Of a stretch of 64,000 nt of DNA, positions 17,192-26,053 are shown one piece after another. The translations under genes were made by a program, and so were the position numbers. The DNA is from Chloroflexota bacterium (GTDB lineage Bacteria; Chloroflexota; Anaerolineae; Anaerolineales; Anaerolineaceae). The stretch is from the NCBI GenBank assembly GCA_016838895.1, contig JAEKNU010000004.1, positions 1-64,000 of the forward strand, read 5' to 3'. The notes beneath the pieces were generated by a model that ran no database searches, had not been told where the DNA came from, and saw only the letters and a program-made list of their open reading frames with translations. Position 1 is the stretch's first letter; the number at the start of each line of letters is the position of its first letter.

Positions 17192-18319
17192 TTAATCATT
17201 TACTGATGTCCCAATATTCTCTGGCACAATTGGAATCTCTACGGTATTGTTTTGACCTGGTAAATCAAAGGAGAAGCCATTTTCTCCTTTAAAAGTGCAA
17301 TATGTGACAGCACCTGGATATATAGACAAATCTGTTCTTTTCCATTTATCAAGATATTTAAGGTATACAGTATATGTGCCCGCTGGTAAATCAGATAACA
17401 CCATATTTTCGTTGTAATATTCGTCTTGATTGACGGTGTGCTTGCCGTAGGTTATCACATCCCATTCCTGATTGGTTTCAAGATTTTTGACAAAGATCGT
17501 TTGTTTTGTTAATAATGAACCATTGGTGTTCATAAAACGGCAGGTTAAAACGCCCCAACCTTGGGGTGGCACAATCCACAATTCAGGATTACGGGTAGCA
17601 AAAAAGCTATCCGTATCCAAACGAACTTCAAAATGGAGATGTGGACCGGTAGTGAATCCGGTTGTTCCAATTGTGCCAAGCTGATCACCAGCCTTTACCA
17701 GCTGCCCGTAAGATACATTGATGCTATCCATATGTGCGTAAACCGTAATTAGCTGCCGGTTTTTATAGCCGAAATCATGTTGTATCGTCACTGCTAATCC
17801 GTATGGATCATTAATATCGTTTCCTCCATTAAATAATCCATAACCCGCGAAGACGACCTTACCAGATCCAGCGGCGAGAACAGGTGTACCTTTCGGGTTA
17901 GGAATATCAATGCCAGTATGCACAACATCGGGACCAAAGAAAATGCCGCCATAGCGATAATCTGCTAATGGCCAATTTACTTCATCTGCTGCAATGGGTC
18001 GAACAAAATAGAAATGGTCATTTGGATTTAATGCCCAAGGAACTTGATAAAGTGGTGGACGCCATAATGATACAGGGTTCATACCCGGGGTGGGAAAAGT
18101 AAAGACCAGAGGATCCTCTTCCACTAGTGTTGAGAAATCAGGAATAGCTTCTGGTGTACTTGTAAGCAAAATATTTGCAGATATATTATCATTAGCGAGG
18201 TTCGTTTCCTCGGCGGCTGTATTTTCCTGGGGAAGCGCCTGACAAGAAGCACATATGGCACAAATACTTAATGTCACCAGAAATTTTAGATATGTACGTA
18301 AGCGATATTTTTGAATCAT
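17192..18319 (-). CDS. M23-family (LytM) peptidase-like lipoprotein
   Basis: A 375-residue exported protein. The N-terminus has a hydrophobic signal and a lipobox-like CASC, although Cys at the -3 site is unusual. The M23 domain (about 130-270) keeps the zinc motif HTGIDIP, the loop VYAHMDSINV and the catalytic HLHFEVR, so it is probably an active endopeptidase for peptidoglycan cross-bridges. A C-terminal domain (about 275-365) looks like a beta-rich binding module. Its ATG overlaps the stop of the upstream propeller gene in an ATGA, so the two are coupled. Confidence 0.9.
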   Translation of the reverse strand: MIQKYRLRTYLKFLVTLSICAICASCQALPQENTAAEETNLANDNISANILLTSTPEAIPDFSTLVEEDPLVFTFPTPGMNPVSLWRPPLYQVPWALNPNDHFYFVRPIAADEVNWPLADYRYGGIFFGPDVVHTGIDIPNPKGTPVLAAGSGKVVFAGYGLFNGGNDINDPYGLAVTIQHDFGYKNRQLITVYAHMDSINVSYGQLVKAGDQLGTIGTTGFTTGPHLHFEVRLDTDSFFATRNPELWIVPPQGWGVLTCRFMNTNGSLLTKQTIFVKNLETNQEWDVITYGKHTVNQDEYYNENMVLSDLPAGTYTVYLKYLDKWKRTDLSIYPGAVTYCTFKGENGFSFDLPGQNNTVEIPIVPENIGTSVND

Positions 18320-20214
18320 GGTTTATCTAATCCTGGTACTGGCGTCCAGGTGGGACGTATATTCTGGGAATCGCCTGGAATTTGGGTGCCCAAGGAAGAT
18401 ACCGCAGGTTGAGGATGCATCACAGAACTATTATCTGAGTAGCTTTGGGTTGGGATTAATTCAATGGGGATAATTTCCAGCATTGCATGCGACCAATCAA
18501 TACTCTGCTTAAAAATGAAAATATTAAATCTAGCAGCTGGATAATAGGTTTCCCATTGAATACTGGCGGGTATTCTTTCCCAATCGTACCTGTACGCCAG
18601 CTCGGTGAAATCAATCCAGTATCCTTCAGGAATATCTGTTAACATACCACCTTGATCATAAATTTCGGGATTGCCTATTAAACGAGCATCAAGATTGAAT
18701 GGCCGGACTTTCAATGGTTTTCCCTGAGAACCATCCTGATAGCGGCATTTTAAATACATGCGCCAGTAGATTTTCCCATTGTTTTCTTCCTTAACAATGG
18801 TCATCCATCCAGCATCCATGGGTGAGGTATTTAAAGCAATTGCACGTCCGGTATAAAACCAGTTTTCATTGTTCCAAATTTCTGAAGGTACCGTTATCGG
18901 AATAAAGGCATTTTCCAGACTGTTTAAGGTATCCCAGCCGGTTTGTTTAGAGACCGTTTTTCGTAAACGATCAAAAGATTCATCAGCAAGATCATGAATA
19001 AAGGGGTATGGTGCGGATACATTATTTAATGGCACAACAGCAAAACGATTCGAAGGTGGAGGTGGGTCAGTATCAATATCTGGTTCCCATAGTGAAATTT
19101 GTGGTGTATCAGTAAACCCTGAATAGGGGTACTGAAGCACGTTTTCTACAAATGGATTGCCAGCCCAATCCAACCCGAATATATTTCTTTTAGTAAATTG
19201 CAATGGGAATACCGTTTCCCCATTATTTTGATAAAAATTGATCGATGACCCATTTGGATGCTGAATGATTGATAACATGGTTAACCCATCAGGAGACCAG
19301 GCAAATTGATCACTCTCGGTAAAGGGTGTTATCGTTTCTCCAGTTTCATAATTATATTGATAAGCTCCTGCATGAGAATTTGATGCAGCCGACCAGGCGA
19401 TATATTTTCCTGAGGGTAACCAGGCTGGATTTTTTTCTTCAATGCTGGCACTTTTTGTGATATTTTCAAATCGATTATCAGTATTATTTAGATCTGCAAC
19501 CCAAACATCATTGGATCCATCCTGATCGGAGATATAAGTAAGAAATCTTCCTTCAGGTGACCATTGTGGCGAAAATTCATTTGTAAATGATTGTGTTAGA
19601 TTAATCGGTGCTTCGTTCGTATTTTCCAAACCATGCAAATAGATGTCAAAATTTTTATTGGCATATTTTTCATATACCAACCATTGACCATCGGGTGACC
19701 AACTGGGATGTCCTTCATACGCTGCTGTATTTGTTATTCGTTTTAATGTAGCGTCTGTCATGTTCAATAAGTAAATATCCCAATACCCGTTTCTTCTTGA
19801 ACTAAATGCAATTTGGGAGCCATCCGGACTAATCGCTGGATCAATGTCATCACTATTGGGATTCGTGATGCGCTTGAAGGTCATATATTGTGGATGATAT
19901 AGGAATAGACTGTTGTTTAATCCATCAGCCATGGAGAAGACGATAATGCCATCCAGAGCAATTTCTTCACTGAGTAATCTTGTACTTTGAGGTTGATCTG
20001 CGCTGCTGGTTGAATTCCCTGTTGTTTGTGAATTATCCTCTGGCGATAAAATATCGGATAGTTGCTCAGTATCCACAAAGGGTTCAATAATCGGATTACG
20101 AACAAAATTTGTGAAATATGGCCATCCAATAACAGTAATCGCGGAAATACCTATTAAAAGTAAAATGAGTAGAAACATTCGTGAAAATCGAATCGGTCGT
20201 TTTTTGGCTTTCAT
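18316..20214 (-). CDS. Membrane-anchored TolB-like beta-propeller protein
   Basis: A 632-residue protein with one N-terminal membrane segment (about 13-30) and a large external part. Residues about 100-360 hold at least five PD40/TolB-type blades of the form 'P.WSPDG..I.Y...G..DIY': DPAISPDGSQIAF, HPSWSPDGQWLVY, SPQWSPEGRFLTY, NPAWLPSGKYIAW and FAWSPDGLTML. The second half (about 370-580) is unfamiliar and includes WFYTGRAIALNTSPMDAGW; a Pro-rich tail ends it. It is coupled to the M23 lipoprotein, so the pair may act together at the cell wall. No Tol-Pal system is expected in a monoderm. Confidence 0.8.
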   Translation of the reverse strand: MKAKKRPIRFSRMFLLILLLIGISAITVIGWPYFTNFVRNPIIEPFVDTEQLSDILSPEDNSQTTGNSTSSADQPQSTRLLSEEIALDGIIVFSMADGLNNSLFLYHPQYMTFKRITNPNSDDIDPAISPDGSQIAFSSRRNGYWDIYLLNMTDATLKRITNTAAYEGHPSWSPDGQWLVYEKYANKNFDIYLHGLENTNEAPINLTQSFTNEFSPQWSPEGRFLTYISDQDGSNDVWVADLNNTDNRFENITKSASIEEKNPAWLPSGKYIAWSAASNSHAGAYQYNYETGETITPFTESDQFAWSPDGLTMLSIIQHPNGSSINFYQNNGETVFPLQFTKRNIFGLDWAGNPFVENVLQYPYSGFTDTPQISLWEPDIDTDPPPPSNRFAVVPLNNVSAPYPFIHDLADESFDRLRKTVSKQTGWDTLNSLENAFIPITVPSEIWNNENWFYTGRAIALNTSPMDAGWMTIVKEENNGKIYWRMYLKCRYQDGSQGKPLKVRPFNLDARLIGNPEIYDQGGMLTDIPEGYWIDFTELAYRYDWERIPASIQWETYYPAARFNIFIFKQSIDWSHAMLEIIPIELIPTQSYSDNSSVMHPQPAVSSLGTQIPGDSQNIRPTWTPVPGLDKP

Positions 20215-20367
20215 ATTGTTTTATATCCACGCCCACCATCAAATGATTTTTACCATTATACCGTTAATCAATTTTCAAAAAGCATTTCAAAAAAAATGAT
20301 TATGATATAATCGAAAAGAATTAATCTGGAATAAGAGCGCATCGAAAAAAATCTCAGGAAGTATTGA
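20215..20367. promoter_or_regulatory. Divergent promoter region
   Basis: Two perfect -10 boxes point away from each other. On the minus strand TATAAT (complement of 20255-20260) serves the propeller-M23 unit, 40 bases before its ATG. On the plus strand TATAAT (20306-20311) serves the second M23 gene. The -35 sites are weak, and an A-rich tract lies between them. Confidence 0.6.
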
Positions 20368-21351
20368 ATGGGCACTGAACAATTATACGATGCAATATTT
20401 GAAAAAATAAGTCATAATAAACAAGGTCTTAATCCTCAATACTATTACATTCTTCTAGCTGTAATACTAAAGGTAATTGGCCTCTTTGTTGGTATAGCAA
20501 TGATGATGGTCTTTGTACTTGATGTACCGCAGGCAATCACTGAACAAATCAGGAGTATACCTACAAGGCCCCCCAGGGTGATTGCAATAGAGAATACTGC
20601 TACATCAGTTCCAGAACCCACTCAAACATACACAATTGAAGTCGTAGAAGCCACAGAACATATTTTGCCAGTTGATGTAACACCTCAGGCAGAATTTATT
20701 ATCGTTCATACAGCAACTCCGGTTCCTACAATTGAGCGTTTTGATCCCTCAAACGCATCACAAAATATTGAAATTGGCATTCCATTGAGCGGATTTACTG
20801 CACTAGAACTACCATTGGTGATTTCCCAAGACTATAATATGATTAATGAAAATCGCGATAATGGGCACCATGGTGTAGATTTCGGATTTTATGATTATCA
20901 GGGAAATTATATTCTTGGTTTACCGATCAATGCAGTATTTGCCGGAACAGTTGCGGGAATTATTGATGATAGACCCCCTCTGGGGCATGCTGTGATGGTT
21001 GAGACACCATATGAAAGCTTACCTGTGGAATATTGTAATGCATTGAGTATTGTTCCCGGACAATCGTTGTATATCTTATATGCTCATATGATAGAGGCAC
21101 CTCGCTACCAGGTTGGAGATGCAATAGCCTGGCAACAACAGGTGGGAAATGTTGGGAAAAGCCAAACAGCAGAAGCGCATCTACATCTTGAAACACGAAT
21201 TGGCGAATCCGGATATACATTTGACAGTATGGCGTATTATGATACTGCTACTACAAAAGAAGAGAGAGACACATATATGGATTGGCGAACCAGTGGCAGT
21301 TATCATCCATTTGATCCCATGATATTATTCACGGAGATGTATCCTCAATGA
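20368..21351 (+). CDS. Membrane-anchored M23-family peptidase-like protein
   Basis: A 327-residue protein with a cytoplasmic N-terminus, one membrane segment (about 27-52) and an external Thr/Pro linker (about 65-128). The C-terminal M23 domain (about 135-325) has HHGVDFGF as first zinc motif, ILYAHMIEA and HLHLETR as catalytic site, so the metal ligands are kept. It differs from the lipoprotein M23 in anchor type and in an insertion (DDRPPLGHAVMVETPYESL). The ATG follows CAGGAAG at 7 bases. It starts a plus-strand run of envelope genes. Confidence 0.85.
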   Translation: MGTEQLYDAIFEKISHNKQGLNPQYYYILLAVILKVIGLFVGIAMMMVFVLDVPQAITEQIRSIPTRPPRVIAIENTATSVPEPTQTYTIEVVEATEHILPVDVTPQAEFIIVHTATPVPTIERFDPSNASQNIEIGIPLSGFTALELPLVISQDYNMINENRDNGHHGVDFGFYDYQGNYILGLPINAVFAGTVAGIIDDRPPLGHAVMVETPYESLPVEYCNALSIVPGQSLYILYAHMIEAPRYQVGDAIAWQQQVGNVGKSQTAEAHLHLETRIGESGYTFDSMAYYDTATTKEERDTYMDWRTSGSYHPFDPMILFTEMYPQ

Positions 21352-21382
21352 ACATCTTGATGTGCAAGAATTGGAGTGACAA

Positions 21383-22339
21383 ATGAAGCGAAGAACATCC
21401 AATATGTTTGTAGGTGCGGTGGGCTTAGGGCTATTTCTAATTATTTTCTGTAGTGTTTTAGTTATCACAGCAGGAATTATTGGCGTTGGCTATGGGTTAC
21501 AAACTTCTGCACAGGGGACGCCCTATACTGGATTAAATTTTGCTGCTAACGCAACAAATACAGTTGATTTTACAAATATCGCAGCCACAGCAGCAAATGA
21601 AGTGATCAATTCAACAACACCAGACATCACTGAAACAGAAATTGAACAACCTATTGAGACCGCTACAGTCAGTATTCCATCCGCAACGAATACAGTTGAA
21701 ATTACTTTGACTGAAACACAGACACCGATTCCGCCTACTGAAACAAACACGCCTACTTTGGATGCTACAGCATTTGCATCTGAAATGGTAATTGAGATTC
21801 AAAATTTATTTGATAGTGAAATTATCTCAACCACGGATGGTCAATTCTATGGTCTTCCTGATTATGGAAGTAGTTGGAATCAATTACATGTATATGAACA
21901 AACCCCGACTGGTTTTTACGAACTGGATGATTTTGTGTTGAGAGCTGATGCATCATGGGCAGTTGATGGAAATACAGGCGATTGGCGTGAATCGGGCTGT
22001 GGTTTCATATTCCATCAGGATGCAGACCTGAATCATTACATGGCCTATTATAGTTTGGATGGAAGGGCACGTTTGTTTCGAAATCTAAATGGTGGGTCTT
22101 CATTACTTGGCCGTACAACGATTTATGATGTAGATCGTGAGAATGGTTATGGAAAAATTATGATTGTTGTCGAAGGCGAGTATATCAATCTTTATTTTAA
22201 CGAGAAAGAAATATTCAGGAAAAGGGATCCCTGGATTGCATCCGGGTCGCTTGCTTTCACCGTTGTATCCGGCAATATGTACGGATACGGAACACAATGT
22301 AATTTATCAAATATTGAACTTTGGGAAATCAATAAGTAG
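21383..22339 (+). CDS. Membrane-anchored protein with Thr-rich linker and beta-sandwich domain
   Basis: I do not recognise a named family with confidence. The 318-residue protein has an N-terminal membrane segment (about 12-35) and a long Thr/Glu/Pro linker (about 50-130). The C-terminal domain (about 135-315) has a lectin/laminin-G-like or DUF1080-like look, including YMAYYSLDGRARLFRN and IMIVVEGEYINLYFN. Such folds often bind sugars, so glycan binding outside the cell is possible. It lies 31 bases after the M23 gene, behind TTGGAG. Confidence 0.7.
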   Translation: MKRRTSNMFVGAVGLGLFLIIFCSVLVITAGIIGVGYGLQTSAQGTPYTGLNFAANATNTVDFTNIAATAANEVINSTTPDITETEIEQPIETATVSIPSATNTVEITLTETQTPIPPTETNTPTLDATAFASEMVIEIQNLFDSEIISTTDGQFYGLPDYGSSWNQLHVYEQTPTGFYELDDFVLRADASWAVDGNTGDWRESGCGFIFHQDADLNHYMAYYSLDGRARLFRNLNGGSSLLGRTTIYDVDRENGYGKIMIVVEGEYINLYFNEKEIFRKRDPWIASGSLAFTVVSGNMYGYGTQCNLSNIELWEINK

Positions 22340-22378
22340 ATAATAAATTTGATTTCCATGGAAAAGGAGAAGTAATCT

Positions 22379-22945
22379 ATGACTAGCCGATCTGTTCGTG
22401 ATGGTGTATTTCTTGTAGGTGGGTTCCATTATTTTATGGCAGGCGTTATCTTGTTGGGAACTGCCGGGTTATTTGTATTTTCATTATTGCCACCCATGCA
22501 AAATGGAACCGTTGGATTGACTCAGAACCTTTTTTTGCCGTTTACTGGCATTATCTTAGGATTAATTCTTTGCGGTATGTATGCAATCGTTGGTGCAGGA
22601 TTGATTAGGCTAAAGAATTCATCTCGAATGACCGCCATTTTCTTGAGTGGCCTTGGGCTCATGGGAGGTTTCATTGCGGTACTTGGCACAGTTGGTGCAA
22701 GTGTATTTGGGAATCCAAACCCCAATTGGTTAACGATTACTTTGATTGGTGCGGGTACAATTTGTTTTTATGCAATAGTTGCATTAATGGATATTTTCAT
22801 CTTATTTTTCTTGTTCAACAAACGGGTTCGTGAGGTGTTTTACGCTGAAGAATGGGCGACAAATATTGCTGAACAAGATGCGCTTGGACTGGAAGAGAAT
22901 CCCCAATTAATGGTTGGATTGGAAACTGATGAATCTGAAGAATAG
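22379..22945 (+). CDS. Four-helix membrane protein of unknown function
   Basis: A 188-residue protein with four hydrophobic segments at about 17-38, 53-76, 87-108 and 120-147, and a short acidic cytoplasmic tail (many Glu/Asp, ending TDESEE). No catalytic motif is visible. It has a strong AAAAGGAG ribosome site and follows the beta-sandwich protein by 39 bases, so it probably belongs to the same transcript. Confidence 0.7.
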   Translation: MTSRSVRDGVFLVGGFHYFMAGVILLGTAGLFVFSLLPPMQNGTVGLTQNLFLPFTGIILGLILCGMYAIVGAGLIRLKNSSRMTAIFLSGLGLMGGFIAVLGTVGASVFGNPNPNWLTITLIGAGTICFYAIVALMDIFILFFLFNKRVREVFYAEEWATNIAEQDALGLEENPQLMVGLETDESEE

Positions 22946-23022
22946 TTATTTGTAAAATGATATATTGAAATCTATTAGTAGTGAACATTGTATTTTAGAA
23001 ATATGCTGTTGAGGTAATTGAC

Positions 23023-24186
23023 GTGTTAGACGAACTACAATTAATGGCTGAAGAGGAAGTAAAAGCTTTCCATATTTATGGTGATAAATTTCGAGCTTTG
23101 AATCCCTTTCCTGTTAAGCCATCTCCTGTAAAACAAGGATGGGAATTTAAAGCATACTTATTGGTAAGTATCGCATCTGTGTTACTTGCATCCATGCGTA
23201 CTGCTGAAGTATTTTATCGAACGGCTGTGTTCAGCAGTTCATCCCCAATATTAGGATATTTTGAAGCTGTTTTGGCTATGTTTACTGTGGAAGCAGGCAT
23301 TGTAGTTTATGCTGCTGTATTAGCCTCCAGGAGTAGAAAAGTTTCACCATGGGTATTGGTCATTGGTATATTACTTTTGGCTGCAATATCCATTGTGGCT
23401 GGGTTGGCACAGAGCTTGAGTTTGGCTACGGAGATTGATCCAAATATCACTCAATATGTAGAATCAGCGTTAATTATCTTAATTGGACCGGCCGCCTCAG
23501 TAGCTGCTTTGATAGGTGGGCATATTCTTGGCCAGCAGATTGCCATGGCTGCAAAGCAATATGAGGAATTAATTGAAGAATATGAAGGTTCTGTTGAAGA
23601 GTATTATCTGAAATTGAAGAAAACCTGGGAAAGATCAGAAGAACGCAAGACAGCAAAAAAGAATGCTACTACAAGGGTAATGTTGCAGGAACAAGCATTA
23701 TTATCTGCTAATGATGATCTCTTGGTAAAGGATTTGGTTGCTGAAATAAATATTAATGCACCAATAGAATCCCCACAGGTTTCAATTGATGCAGAAAGCA
23801 CTCAAACTGTTGCAGCATCTTCACCAGTAGTTGAAAACATTACTAAAGTAGTGACCAAAACAAAGATTGAGCCAAAAGCGGAAGCTGAAAAATCCATTGA
23901 AATGCCCATGCCGTCCATTCCAAAAAAAATTGAAACTGCTGAGAAAATGGATGAAAAAGTAAAAAACGGGAATAATGGGAAACGAAATGGCAGCGCTCAA
24001 AAAATTGACTCTGTAGCAATTAAGCAAATGCAACAAGCGGTTATAAAATGGTTATTGCATAGTGGGAAAACGCCATTCGATAGTAATTTAAACTATCAAG
24101 CAATTGGTATTGAGCTTGGTATCGATCCCCAATATGTATCCAAAATTATTGAGCATATGCGAATTGCATACAGTAAACGTTTATAA
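23023..24186 (+). CDS. Membrane protein with coiled segment and C-terminal helix-turn-helix-like domain
   Basis: Not a family I can name. It is a 387-residue protein with a GTG start behind TTGAGG (spacing 8). Four membrane segments lie at about 44-60, 80-102, 111-132 and 147-170. A charged, probably coiled stretch (about 175-225), a low-complexity Ala/Glu/Lys linker (about 240-330) and a C-terminal 55-residue domain follow. That domain, with NYQAIGIELGIDPQYVSKII, looks like a winged helix or helix-turn-helix. The layout resembles membrane-tethered DNA-binding proteins such as the DUF2637-type proteins, but this is only a shape comparison. Confidence 0.65.
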   Translation: MLDELQLMAEEEVKAFHIYGDKFRALNPFPVKPSPVKQGWEFKAYLLVSIASVLLASMRTAEVFYRTAVFSSSSPILGYFEAVLAMFTVEAGIVVYAAVLASRSRKVSPWVLVIGILLLAAISIVAGLAQSLSLATEIDPNITQYVESALIILIGPAASVAALIGGHILGQQIAMAAKQYEELIEEYEGSVEEYYLKLKKTWERSEERKTAKKNATTRVMLQEQALLSANDDLLVKDLVAEININAPIESPQVSIDAESTQTVAASSPVVENITKVVTKTKIEPKAEAEKSIEMPMPSIPKKIETAEKMDEKVKNGNNGKRNGSAQKIDSVAIKQMQQAVIKWLLHSGKTPFDSNLNYQAIGIELGIDPQYVSKIIEHMRIAYSKRL

Positions 24187-24188
24187 GA

Positions 24189-24236
24189 ATAAACCAAGAA
24201 GCTGCCCCAATGGACAGCTTCTTGGTTTATATTTCA
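24189..24236. terminator. Strong bidirectional terminator
   Basis: A perfect 16-bp stem ATAAACCAAGAAGCTG/CAGCTTCTTGGTTTAT closes a 10-base loop. It ends the plus-strand membrane-protein gene and also the minus-strand hypothetical gene, whose stop codon (24227-24229) lies inside the stem. Confidence 0.85.
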
Positions 24237-24577
24237 AATTGAATTGTTTTCTGATCCACTATCCCGATATCCCTATATAAAACTTCTGCAGATAGTGAAT
24301 ATTTTCCGGTTATGGATTCTTTGTTTTTGCGGATATGCATGACGAAATTGATTTGATTCAGGACAGATTCAATCATATTAACTGATGATACTTCTGTATC
24401 TGATGCATCAAGTATTCGGAAATTAATATCCGGCAATTGAGTAAATGGCGAAAGCTGAATTTTTACACGCACTTTTGTTGGTTCAGACATTAATTCAATT
24501 GAGAGTGACAGTATTCTTACTTGTTCAGGATTAACGGCATCATCGTCAGGTGTAAAAGAATGTACATATTCAGGCAT
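24227..24577 (-). CDS. Hypothetical protein, 116 residues
   Basis: No recognised domain. The sequence alternates hydrophobic and polar residues in a way that suggests an all-beta fold (VRVKIQLSPF, NFVMHIRKN, TGKYSLSAEVLYRD), perhaps an Ig-like sandwich without a signal peptide. The ATG follows AGGTGG at 11 bases. It lies 29 bases downstream of the DUF1015 gene on the same strand and may share its transcript. Confidence 0.6.
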   Translation of the reverse strand: MPEYVHSFTPDDDAVNPEQVRILSLSIELMSEPTKVRVKIQLSPFTQLPDINFRILDASDTEVSSVNMIESVLNQINFVMHIRKNKESITGKYSLSAEVLYRDIGIVDQKTIQFEI

Positions 24578-24606
24578 TTGGCAAGACCACCTATATTGTT
24601 GAGAGA

Positions 24607-25926
24607 TTAAATTTCAATTTTGCGGCACTCTACATAAAACCGTTTCTCATGGGCTTCGCCCATCGAAAATGTTTTGCGTGGTAAGGCGCCATCCAAAATA
24701 ACAGTTTTAAAGAGATCACTTTTTGGCATTGGGGGCAGCAATAAACCAAGATTACTTTCTTGTTGACCTAATCGCAATACGACATCATCCCCATGAACAT
24801 AATCAATTTCTTGTACGCCACCAGATTTTACCCACTGATCCAGAAAAGGCTGTAATGTTCCTACTGGTAAATTTGAATTAGTTTTGGTGAATTGGATAAG
24901 TGCAAACTCATCTTTTGAAACCAGGCCAATGGTATGTCCTTTGAATGCCTGCGTATAGACACCATCGATAACCTGCTGATATGATTTACACGGATGGTAT
25001 ACAAATGAATCACCGTAGTAGCTTTTCAAGGCTTGTTTGTAGTCTTCCTTACAGGAGAATAAGACCCGATGAATGGGTTCAAATTTCAATCCGGTATCAT
25101 GAACATTTTCTAATTCAATCAAAGCATAGCGGGCGGGGTGGTCCATACCGACATCGGATTTTATACGCTCCCAGATTGCTTTTGCTGTAGCCAATGAGTG
25201 ATTGCCGTCACCCATTGCAAAGAGCAACACACCTAAATCAGTTTGCACATCATATTTTTTATGAAAATGATTTGGATCTGCCAGCATTTCCAGCGCTGAA
25301 ATCATCTGGTTTTCGATTTTTTCATCTTCTATCGCATACCCTGTAAGATGACCGCTATCTTTCATCAAGTCAAAATCATACAATTTTCTAAGCTTATCTT
25401 GTTGGGCGACGATAGGTTCAATGACCGTACGATCAGGATCATCAATCAGGACAAGAATATGAGGTAGTTCGAGCAAGGCGTTCTCGCGAATTTTTATTCT
25501 CGGGGGCAGACGGTCCAATATAGTGCCTTCTGTTGCGCGAGTCAGGCTTTGTGAACCTACATTAAAATCATAGGATTCCAAATCCAAAGCCAGTAAAATG
25601 CCATGTCGTGTCTTGCCATCTACTGAACGTTTAACTAAAATGAATCCTTCGTGTTCAACAAGGATACCTTGGTCCAGATAGTTGCTCATATTTTTTTGCG
25701 TCGTTTGGGTTATCTCTTTTTCGTATGCTTTGCCAAGATAGACCTCTGGCAAAATTAAATTCAAAGTAGATGGTGCATCAGCTACAATTTCTTTCACATC
25801 CTGCCAATACTCAGGTTCGGATGTGAATTGATCACAGGCGATGACCGCCCATTGATTCATGTTTATGTCTTTTCTAGGAAGTAAAATATCAGGTTTGCCA
25901 ATTGCAATATTAGGGTACATTCTCAT
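24607..25926 (-). CDS. DUF1015 family protein
   Basis: A 439-residue protein of the DUF1015 family. Recognisable stretches are WAVIACDQFTSEPEYWQDV near the N-terminus, GTILDRLPPRIKIRENALLE, and LFAMGDGNHSLATAKAIWE in the middle. The last contains the strongly conserved GDGNHSLATAK signature. The family is widespread and has no settled function, though the conserved core looks enzymatic. It is preceded by AAGGAAAA. The DegV gene lies upstream with its own terminator. Confidence 0.9.
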   Translation of the reverse strand: MRMYPNIAIGKPDILLPRKDINMNQWAVIACDQFTSEPEYWQDVKEIVADAPSTLNLILPEVYLGKAYEKEITQTTQKNMSNYLDQGILVEHEGFILVKRSVDGKTRHGILLALDLESYDFNVGSQSLTRATEGTILDRLPPRIKIRENALLELPHILVLIDDPDRTVIEPIVAQQDKLRKLYDFDLMKDSGHLTGYAIEDEKIENQMISALEMLADPNHFHKKYDVQTDLGVLLFAMGDGNHSLATAKAIWERIKSDVGMDHPARYALIELENVHDTGLKFEPIHRVLFSCKEDYKQALKSYYGDSFVYHPCKSYQQVIDGVYTQAFKGHTIGLVSKDEFALIQFTKTNSNLPVGTLQPFLDQWVKSGGVQEIDYVHGDDVVLRLGQQESNLGLLLPPMPKSDLFKTVILDGALPRKTFSMGEAHEKRFYVECRKIEI

Positions 25927-26021
25927 CTTGATTTTCCTTTATCTTGTAATGGATGATTGTTTTTGAATCATGCCGGGTGTGGAAAGAAAAACCCAAAGAA
26001 TTGTACCCTAATTATGGAAAA

Positions 26022-26053
26022 ATGAAAAAAAAGAGATCGAGATCGATCTCTTT
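26022..26053 (-). terminator. Terminator of the degV gene
   Basis: On the minus strand AAAGAGATCG pairs with CGATCTCTTT around a 4-base loop and leads into a T8 run. The TAA stop of the DegV gene (26052-26054) overlaps the start of the stem. Confidence 0.88.
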
